DNA of 64,000 bases from JBPRGG01 sp051418075. Its GTDB lineage: Bacteria > Bacteroidota > Bacteroidia > Cytophagales > Cyclobacteriaceae. The stretch is from the NCBI GenBank assembly GCA_051418075.1, contig JBPRGG010000177.1, forward strand, positions 62,001 to 126,000, in the 5' to 3' direction. Shown in pieces: positions 36,047-46,400 of the stretch. A program made the translations under genes and the position numbers. The notes under the pieces were generated by a model. That model saw nothing but the letters and a program-made list of their open reading frames with translations. It was not told the DNA's origin and searched no databases. How positions within the stretch are numbered: position 1 is the first letter of the stretch; every line of letters starts with the position of its first letter.

Positions 36047-36385
36047 ATGAATTTTATTATTAAATTACTCTTAACCGGGTTGGCAGTTGTAATCACTGCT
36101 TACATTTTACCAGGTGTTTTTGTAGAAGATTTCTGGATTGCATTATTGGTAGCGGCTTTATTGGCTTTATTTAATGCCACTTTAAAACCTGTTTTAATCA
36201 TATTGACTATACCTATTACCATTATTTCATTAGGTTTATTTCTGTTGGTCATAAATGCAGTGATTATACTTATTGCAGATGTTATCATAGAAGGCTTTCT
36301 GGTGGATAACTTTTGGTGGGCTTTGGCTTTTAGCTTGATCTTATCACTGATTGTGGGTATATTTGATGGATTGACCAAAAAATAA
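36047..36385 (+). CDS. Phage-holin-IV family membrane protein
   Basis: A 112-residue protein with four hydrophobic segments (about 2-22, 27-50, 53-77, 86-108), matching the four-TM holin superfamily IV/DUF360-like family that is widespread in bacterial chromosomes. In spite of the name, no phage gene lies nearby, so a lytic role is unlikely; the function is unknown. It is divergent from ypdA and followed by a hairpin. Confidence 0.8.
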   Translation: MNFIIKLLLTGLAVVITAYILPGVFVEDFWIALLVAALLALFNATLKPVLIILTIPITIISLGLFLLVINAVIILIADVIIEGFLVDNFWWALAFSLILSLIVGIFDGLTKK

Positions 36386-36415
36386 GCCCATATTAACAGG
36401 AGCTAATACGGGCTT
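36384..36415. terminator. Hairpin terminator between convergent genes
   Basis: Arms AAGCCCATATTA and TAATACGGGCTT pair over 12 positions with one A-C mismatch and an 8-nt loop. The T-run after it is short (GCTGGTTTT). It separates the holin-like gene (plus) from the PorP/SprF gene (minus). Confidence 0.6.
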
Positions 36416-36446
36416 GCTGGTTTTGAACAAAGAGCTAGTTCAACAA

Positions 36447-37397
36447 TTAGAAATACATCGGGCCCGGGCACATTCGGTGCTTTCTGGGCGCAAACAAATT
36501 AATTCTGTAGTTTAGCATAAATTCATGGGTGCCACTGGTAAAATAGTTTAATTCAGAAATTATCCAGTCATAGGCATAACCAAAGCTTATATAATCAGTG
36601 ATCTGCAATTCAAACAAAGTGGTAAAACTGTCTCCTTCACGATATGACAGGCCCACATTTACCAAATCTTCTAAAAACATATTTAAATTAGCATCAAAAG
36701 CGATAGGCATACCATCTTCTATACGAATTAAAGTAGATGGTTTGATCTTAACACTGTGGGATAAATCAAAAAGATGACCTGTTGTAATATAATAATTTCG
36801 GGATTCTTTCCTTTCATTAAATGAAAGGTCTCTAACATTAATATCTTTCAATGTTCTGTTCTTAATCAGATAAGGAATTGAGATGCCAGCATAAAAATTT
36901 TTGGTGTAATAATAAACTCCGGTACCAAAGTTAAGCTTGAACTTAGACAATGTCTCCCCAAAATAAGCATCATTACCATCTTCAATTAAGACCTCGTAAA
37001 AATTGGAGATAGTATTGTTAAAGCCTGCCTGTAAGCCCATGGCTAAAGTACCTACCGGTAATTTTACTTTATAAGAATAACTGGTATACATCCCAAGATC
37101 AGAGTGTACACCGACCTGGTCGTTAGTTATCAGAAAGCCAAGACCTATGTTTTTCCCTTTAATATTGCTATTAGCTGTAAAGGTGGTTATTTGAGGGGCA
37201 CCTTCCAGGTTGACCCATTGATTCCTGTATAATGCGGTGGCCTGAAAGTATCCCAAACTACCAGCATAAGCAGGGTTTAGTACTAAACCATTGAACATGT
37301 ATTGTGAAACTACAGGCCTCTGTTGTCCTTTTACAATCGTATAATTGATCATAAGTAAACAGAAAAAAATTAGCAGGTATTTATATAATTTAGTCAT
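36447..37397 (-). CDS. PorP/SprF-family T9SS outer-membrane protein
   Basis: A 316-residue beta-barrel of the PorP/SprF family, which in gliding Bacteroidota helps the type IX system to carry and display surface adhesins. A signal peptide ends around residue 24 (VKGQQ). Conserved early segments are FNGLVLNPAYAGSLGYFQATALYRNQWVNLEGAPQ, the family hallmark, with ISFGYAYDW and GTHEFMLNYRI near the end. The gene starts 17 nt after the stop of the giant adhesin gene, the same arrangement as sprB-sprF in Flavobacterium johnsoniae, so it is probably needed for secretion of that adhesin. Confidence 0.9.
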   Translation of the reverse strand: MTKLYKYLLIFFCLLMINYTIVKGQQRPVVSQYMFNGLVLNPAYAGSLGYFQATALYRNQWVNLEGAPQITTFTANSNIKGKNIGLGFLITNDQVGVHSDLGMYTSYSYKVKLPVGTLAMGLQAGFNNTISNFYEVLIEDGNDAYFGETLSKFKLNFGTGVYYYTKNFYAGISIPYLIKNRTLKDINVRDLSFNERKESRNYYITTGHLFDLSHSVKIKPSTLIRIEDGMPIAFDANLNMFLEDLVNVGLSYREGDSFTTLFELQITDYISFGYAYDWIISELNYFTSGTHEFMLNYRINLFAPRKHRMCPGPMYF

Positions 37398-37414
37398 AAT
37401 CGTCAGGTTAATGG

Positions 37415-40400
37415 TTATCTTAATAGTTCCAGATATCCCGTTACAGGTTCAGTACCATTTCTTAGGTCAATGATATAGAAATAAGTACCAATCGGAAGTT
37501 CTGGATTCCCCAGATAAATACCTCGGTTTCCTACACCTTCGAATTTTTTAATTTCATTATCATAATTATCCATCTCAAAAACTTTATCTCCGGATCTGTT
37601 GAAGATCTTTACATTGTTATTGTAAAATTCATCGATACAGGCAATTTTAAAGATATCATTAGCCCCGTCACCATTAGCTGAAACCCCATTGTAAATCAAA
37701 ATATTATTCTTGATTTCCACTTCAGCTGATGCCTCGCATTGTTCGTGAGTGGCTACCCATACCGTATATGTTCCGGCTGGTTTACCATCAATTATACCTC
37801 CATAGTCCTGACTAAACCCGTCACTCCATTCAATTGATTCTATGCTTACCGGATTAAGTATGGATACCCAGGCTTTTCCATCAGTTAGTTTACAGGTAGC
37901 ATTTTCAGCACCTACTTCAAGTACTGGTACCATTCTGAGATCTTTAACTTCAATCAGGCTATCAATGGACGTACATCCTGTTTGTTTATGCTGAGCTACA
38001 ACAGTATAATAGCCAAGATCCAAATCATCCATTAATGTTCCGGTGTAATCAGGATTTTCATTCACATTACTGCCAAAGTACCAGTGGAAGTAATATTCGT
38101 TTTGATTCCCATTTACTGAAGCGTCCACGGCACCATTCGGATAAGCACAATTAGTTCTGTGTGCAATCAAATGTGGTATCGGTGTTGGGATTGAATCAAT
38201 TTGTTCAGTTATTGTAACCGGTTCGCTAAAATCATAACATCCTGTGATCCGATGCGTACCTTTGGCCAGATAAGTAACGGCATTTAGATTGGTTGCAGTC
38301 ATTCCCTGAGCTACTACATTAGTGCTGTCAGGAGATTCATACCAGGTAAAATCCAGGTAAGAAAGGCCTTCAACAGCATTGGCCATCAATTCACCGGTTG
38401 GTTTGTCAATATAGCAATTTTTCTGTGGAGATAATTCCACCACCGAAATTTCCGGATAGGTCAGGAATTCATCCACAAAGACAGAATCCTTGGCAAATCT
38501 GTATGGGTCATCCTGATCTACTGCTACTACTACATACCAACCTGTTGGCATTCCTGTTTCAACCACCTGACCAGTATAGTCTGGTTGTCCGTCAGGATAA
38601 GTATCATCATTTTTATACCATAGATAATCATAACTAGTATTAGGATTGATAACTGTGGCTGATACTTTACCATTGGCATCCACACAAAATGTATTCGGTG
38701 CAGATGAAGAACTTATAAATACAGGTCTCCGATCATCTTCAATATAATAGGTAGCTGTACTTTCACAACCTGTTAGCATATCCTTCACTAAAACTGTGTA
38801 GTAACCTACAGTTAAGCCTGAGACAGATAATATATCATTGTATTGAGGCAACCTTTGCCCGCTGATACTCTTACCTTTAAACCAGTTGATTATAAAACCA
38901 TCTGAAGACAAACTTCCATCGACTACAATCTCCAGTTTTCCAGTATGGAATTGCGGATCAGGATTAAAACTGGTTTGTGGTTTGATATTTATCAACATGA
39001 TTTCTGGTTGAATGCTTTGATCTTTGATCTCCACTAAAATTGCTGATGAAGTTAATGCCATGGTTTTTTCCTCAGCTAATACATAATAGATACCAGCAGT
39101 GATATCCTGATAAATATTACCTTCAGGATTGGCCCCATCAGAAGTATAAACCAGGTTCTCTGGCGCATAATGGCCCTGATACCAATAGAAATTATAGTTA
39201 TGTAGACTGTCAATTATTCCGGCAATCTTGATGCTATCAATATAAATGGCTCCATCTGCAGGATCACAATTGATCATATCCTGTTTGGATAGATAAACAA
39301 TTGGAGATTCAATTTCTTCCATTATTGATTTAAATGCAGTCGCGGTACAATTGGTAATTGTATTGGTTACATCTACCTGATAGGTACCAGCTGGTAATTC
39401 ATCCATAGTATGTGCAGTAAGGTTTGTTCCGGTACCTACAGTAATAGTATCTTCTTTAGACCAAATAAAATTATATGTTTGTACTGAATGGTCTTTTTCC
39501 CAGGCGGATCCAAATAAGGAGCCAGTAGGTGTGGCAGGTGGGCTTTTGCTTATTTGCTCAGAAAGTACTTCTACCTTTACGATCGGATCAGAGCTGGTAT
39601 TTTTAAGCGTTACCATCATCCGGTCTGCTTCACAACCCGTTTCCTGATTAAAAGCCGTGAGGTAGTAAGTTCCTGCTGCCAATGTATCAAATGGGTCCAA
39701 ACTAGCGACAGTTGTGTTAGCTATTTCTTGCTGATGCTGATCTAGCAGACTGTAAATATAAACGGCTGTTGGATCTACTTCACCATTTTCCTGAATTTCC
39801 AGAATGGCAATGGACCCATTAGGGGTACAATAAGTTTGATCAATTGTTTCTTTATCAGTGATACTGATGTATTTAAGTTTATTAGCCAAACTTACATTCT
39901 TATAAAATGTACAGGAATTACCAGGTGTATTTTCAGTTATGGTTAATTTGTAATTTCCATCTTTTAAATCATTGAGCTGATAAGTTGAGCCTATTAAAGA
40001 ACCTGATGGTTGTTCGGTCCAGCTAAGATCGTATCCGGAGGTGATTTCTACGTTATTTTCAGAAATTTTAGCCGTGATTGATCCCTTACCAAATTCATTA
40101 CAACTCCAGTCTGGTATGGCTGTCAATGTAATAGCAGGATTGGGCAAATCAGCACCAATATCTACCTGTACCAGTTGGGATGGACATTCGGTAGTGGCAT
40201 GAAAGGTTCTTATATAATACTTACCTGCTGTCAAACTTGTAAATCCATTAGGCAAAGTATAAGTATTGCTCAACAGTTGTTTTTGATCATCTAATAATTG
40301 ATATGGATCGAAATCGCTGGTACTGGCAATAGCACCATTTACTTTCAGATTAGCCACGGCAACTGCTCCGTCTGGAGTACAATCTGTTTGAGGACTGGTA

Positions 40401-43400
40401 GTTACACTGGTGATTACTACATCATCCGGTTCTTCCAGGACGGTAAATGTTCTTTTGGAATCACAATTTAAATAGGTTGTATTATCAATAACCTCCACTG
40501 TATATTTTCCCGAAGGTAGATCTGTAACAGAAAAAGTAGTTGAAGGCCTTACATCCGTAGATGTTTCATCACCATTAAACCAGGTATAACTGTAACCTGC
40601 TGTAGTAGGTGTTCCCGCTAAATCTACTGCAACCTCTATTTCTCCACTTCCAACCCCAGCTGTGGTGACACAGAACGCATCGTGAACCAATGAAGTAGGT
40701 ATAATGACAGGGTCTTGAGAAGCTAATTCAATTCGTTGATCTTTCTGAGCTTCACATTTTGTCAGATCATTAATTACTATTACACGGTAATTTCCATATT
40801 CTAGGTTAGTATAATGATCCGGTGCGTAAAGTTTTGCAGAAGCAATATCAGTGGAAAGGTCATCATGATCGAATAACTGATTAGTATAACTTGAAACCAC
40901 ATTATCTCCTGTAATTGCCCCAATGGTAAGTTCACCATTACCCGGACTACAATTAGTTTGATCAACCGCGGTAATAGAAGATATCTCTAGGTTTGGTACC
41001 TCTTTTACCAGGGTAAATTGATCAGTTGAAATACAATTCTGGTTTAACCCAGCTTGATCAGTAATACGAATAGTATAAACCTGTCCGGCTACCAAATTTT
41101 GTATACTATCAGATGCCGCGTAGGTATGAGGTCCTGGTAAAGGCGTGGATGTGCCAGTACCTAAAAACCATTCAATCATATAATCATCTGTACTTTGGGC
41201 TTTAGGAATACCTCCAAACCGACTTTCATCAATGGAAACTGAAATTTTTCCATTCCCATTATTAGGATCGCAGAATTGGTCATTACTTACTTGAGCCACT
41301 ATATAAGGATCATAAGTTTCCTTTTCAACCACTTGATATCCAGTTGCTATACAGTGAGTCAGGGTATTCATAGCTTCAATCCTGTAACTACTTTCGGTTA
41401 AACTGGCAAACTGATGATTAAAATGAACACCATCTAATGTATCTGAAGCCAATGAAGTGGCAGGATCATTGATTTCATCATATAAATGGATTCCATAATC
41501 AAAGGACGGATCGTTTGATCCATCTTCTAAAATATTTACTTTTTCAATATCAAGTGCACCATTGACAGGAGCACAATTGGTGTTCTTTTGAGTAGTAATG
41601 GCAGAAATAGTAAGTACCGGAGTTTCCTTGATTAAGCTGTACTCTTCAGTAGAAATACAGTTCTTGTATATACCACTAGTGTCAGTCACCTGAACGGTAT
41701 ATACCTGACCAGCTACCAAACTGTATATACTATCAGCATTTGGATGGATGTAGGCTGCATCCAGGGGAGTAGCGGTACCACTACCCAGATACCAATCGAT
41801 TTGATAACCATCATTACCCTGCGCATTAGGATTAGCTCCACCGAATTTGGTTTCATCAATGGAGATAGCCACTTTCCCGTTTCCAGTATTAGGATCACAA
41901 TACTGATCACTGGTAAGGGCTTCAATAATAAACGGATTAAATGTTTCTTTCTGAATGTTTTTATCTATGGCTACCTCACAATCAGTGATTGAGCTGGTGG
42001 CAGTAAGCACATAAGTTCCTTCTGATATCTCAATGAATTTGGCAGGATCTGTTCCATCGACTGTGGCACCAGGAATATCAAAGCTGTAGTCTGCCATATT
42101 TTCCTTTACATTGTCAGCCAGAATGCTATCCAGCTTAAAAGAGCCATTTGCATCAGGAGCACAATTGGTTTGAGAAGTGATAGTAGCATAAGCCAGCAGA
42201 TCCTTGGGTTTATTGATGATCTTACGGGTTAAGGTGGAGTCACAACCTGTTCTGTTATTAGTGACTGTCACAGCATATTCACCTGAAGCAATTTCAGCAT
42301 TGATAGTGGTATAATTATCGCCGGATAGTACATTAGAAACATCCCAGGCAAAGCTAAAACCAGCAGTCAAATCGGTTTCAGCCGGGTTTTCTGCAGTGGC
42401 TGTAATTTGACCTAATGGTTTAGCCGATGGGTTGCAGGAATAGTCATTGATGGAAGTAAAAGTCACCCAAGGGTCTTCCACATCTTGGATTAGTTCTACC
42501 TGAATGGGTTTACTTTCACAGTTATGACCTCCAGAAAATGTTTCCTGAATAGAAACGGTGTATATTCCTGGGGCTAAATTGGTAAACCTGATTGTATCAC
42601 TTAATAATCCAGAACCATTGATCTGTACTATAGGTGACCTAGTATCGCCAATATGATAAACAGTATCATATAAATTATAAAAATAATTTTCATAAGTAAC
42701 CCCATTGATTTTATTAACATCATTAATTACTATTTTAACTGGAATTTCGCTACTGAATGGGGCTATACATTGAGTAGGGTCGATCTTTTGAGCTAATATA
42801 TTGTCATTAATAGAATCCTCATAGGCGAAGGGTAAGTAGTACAAAGTATCGACCGAACAACCATTGTCTTGATTTTCTATATTTATATTGTAATGTCCTG
42901 AATAAAGATTTTCCGCTTTAACTATATAGTTTATCCAAGGTATTGCTGGATTAAGTGTTGTAGTATCTGTTTCTCCTACTTTACTATAAGTAAATTTCCA
43001 ATCACTAACAGGATGAGGTGAATTGTTTAAAGATGCTGTTGCTTTTAATTCAAAACTACCATCATTTGTATCGCAAAAGGCCGGTTTGGCTACTTTACTA
43101 AAATCGGCTTGAATAGTAGGTGATTTATCTTCAACCGTAACTTTTTCAGTATTACTTGATTGACATTGTGTAATCCTTGAAATCACATAAACAAAATAAT
43201 CATCAGGCGTTCTTTCTGTCCATGTTGTATCATTATTTGTTTCTGAACCGTCACTATTCTCCCAGTAAATATCGTAGTATTTATGGATGGTATCAAGTTC
43301 AGTGATTTCAACAAGTTCATCTATTTTTTCAATCTTTACTTTACCATTGTATGGATTACAGACTGTTGAACTATCAGCATTGGCAAAAACCTTTGGATAA

Positions 43401-46400
43401 GTTATTAGTTCTGTCACTTTATATGATGCCACGCCTGGACAACCTGTAGCATCGCTGATAGCTTTCACACTGTACGTCTTATCAGTCAACCCATTGATAT
43501 CATAATCATTTCCTGCATTGGTCAATGGCGTTCCTGAGGTATTCAATCCTTCGAACCAGCTAAAAGCATAACCTGCATTACTGCCATCAGCCTGGGCAGT
43601 AAGAGCACCTAAATGATGTAATGGATCATCACTGCAGGAAGTCTGTGGATTTGTTTGGGTAATGTTTACTACTACTGGTACTGGAATACTATCTACCTGC
43701 ACTTCCTGTATATTGGAGGCACAATGATTATGATCACTGAAGGCTTGTACCTTGTATTGTCCCTGATGCAGGTCAGTAATTGTAGCACCAGTTTCAAGTC
43801 TTTCAATTCCATTAGGATTGATCCATTTATAAGTAAAACCTGAAGGTATAGACATGCTAGCCTTTCCGGAAGCATCTATAGAGCCATCTCCCTGGTTAAT
43901 AAAGCATAATGTATTTGGGGTGATTACAGGAACATCTAATACCGGAAATACCAGATCGTCCTCAACCTGACCTATAGTAGAGTTTTCACAATGAGAATCA
44001 AGGTTTCTAACTTTTAAGGTATAGGCTTTTTTAGCTAAACCTACTGTAGTTGTATGTTGCGCTCCTGAAGCTGTTTCCAAAATCGTAGTTCCATCCATCC
44101 AGGTAAAATCATAACCTGTTGCAGGTTCTCCATTAGACGTAGAAGGTACACCTTGTAGTTGGCCATTTGGATTAGCCGGATCACAACTGGTATTTTTAAT
44201 CGGATTAGTCACCAAAATAGAAGGATAAATCTTTGTATTCGGAACTGCAATATTTTTATCCGTAGCACATTTGGTGTCATTATTTGTCACAGTCAGAGAA
44301 TAGGTGACAGATCGTAATGCTGTTACTTCAAAATCAGTATCAGCTAGTACAGTGCCCGATTCATCTTCCCAGCGATAGCTATATCCCCCTGAAGGTTCCA
44401 CAGTGGCCATTGATACTACACCATTTACATTAATCTGACCATCACCCAAATCGGTTCGGCAATAGCTGTTATCAGTAATTACTGGGTCTCCGACAACAGG
44501 ATATTCAAGGTTTTCTACTACCTCTACACTGGCCGTATTTTTACATTCTGAATCCAGGTTAGTTACTTCCACGGTGTATTGACCGGCTGCTAAATTGGCA
44601 GTTGTGGTGTGATTGTCAACATTCGATGGTGAAGATACTGTTAAAACGGCTGAATTATCATACCAATCGAAGCGGTATTTATTGATTGTCGGTCGAGCAG
44701 ATGAAGCAGAAGCTTGTAATTGACCAGTAGGAGCAGCAGGATCGCAACTTATTTGAAGACCGGGATTGCTAGTGGTAATCACCGGGAATAACTGATCAGA
44801 AGGGACCATATATTCAACTGAATCCTGACATTTGGTATCATTATTGGTTACAATCACCATATAATACTGGCTGAGCAGATCTTGTGCAATTGCTGTGGTA
44901 GAAGATAATAAATTACCTGCCTGGTCTTTCCAGGCATAGCTATAACCGGAAGGTTCAGGGCCTGAAGACATTGATACAGAGGTTATTTCAATGGCTCCGT
45001 CACCAAGATCCGTGCGACAATAGCTATTAGAAGTAATGACTTTGTCATTGATTTGAGGATATTCCAAATTACTTTTGGTTATCTCAATCGGAGCTGATTG
45101 ACCTGTACATCGGGTGTCTAGATTAGTGACTTGTAACGTATACCATCCGGCGTTCAATCCAGACGTAGTGGTATAATTGGAAGGTGCGGTACCGGATTCA
45201 ATATTTGTATCTAAAGTAGTCCCTTCAAACCAGTCAAACTGATATCCTGCACCTGGTTCACCATTTGAGGTGGTGGCGCTACCAATTAGTGATGCATTAG
45301 GATTAATAGTATCACAAGTTGTCAATGGATTGTCTAATACCACTGAAGCAGTTGGTTCTACCAGGTTATTGCCTACAGCTACGGTGATGGTATCGGACAC
45401 ACACTTGGTATCATTGTTTTGAACATACAAATAATAATTACCATCCATTAAGCCGGTTAGTACTGGCCCATTTTCAGGTAGAAGGTTATCACCCTGATCC
45501 AGCCAATAATAGGTATATCCCCCAGCAGGTTCCGATCCGGGTGCCGAGGTGCTCACTGTTCCTGAGGCATCAATTTGCCCATTACCAGGGGCAGCACAAG
45601 CGGTATTATCAGTGGATAATGGATTGCTTATTATGGGTTTTACTTCCTGAATGTCAAGGTATTGATCAGCTATACTGCTGCAAAGATTATCTTCATTGGT
45701 GACCCGTACATAATAAGTTCTGTTTCCTTCAATTCCTGTGGCAGATAGTCCGGTATTACCAATTATGTTATGATCCTCTGTTACCAGATCAGTCATGGCT
45801 GCTCCTTTAAACCATTCAAAATAATAGCCATTGGTTGGTTCAAGGGTAGAAGCAGCCGTAGCTTTTAGAGAGCCATTGGAAAAACCCGGATCACAGGATG
45901 TGGAAATGGATAGCACTTCGGTAGTAATTACTGGAACATCTTGATCAATTCCAACTGTTTCAGTAACAGGATCAGAAGAACATAAAGTAGCTATATCGAC
46001 TACTATTACAGTATAATCACCGTCTGCAATGCTGTCATAGATATAACCATTGGAGACATTGCCAGTAAAGTCTGGGCCAGGAGGATCATTGGCTGTAGCA
46101 CCATCATACCATTTAAACTCAAAACCACTGGTATTTCCATCGTAATCGGCACCTATGGCGCCATTTGGTTTAGTTGGATCACAGGAGGTTGAATTTTTAA
46201 TATAGCCTGAAATATTAATCAGAGTAGCGTCAGGGTTAACTGAATGGTCCAATAATTCAAAGTCTCCCAAGGTTACACATCCGGCATGCTTTACTTCGAC
46301 GGAATACCATCCTGGAGTCAGTCCGGTAATATTTGTTGAACCTTCTGATCCACTTATATAATTGGAGTCATCATGATTATTCTGGCCGGTATACCATTTA

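Noticed and set aside
36047..36385. A prophage, suggested by the phage-holin family name
   Set aside because: No other phage gene, no repeats or integrase nearby; the family is widespread in chromosomes.
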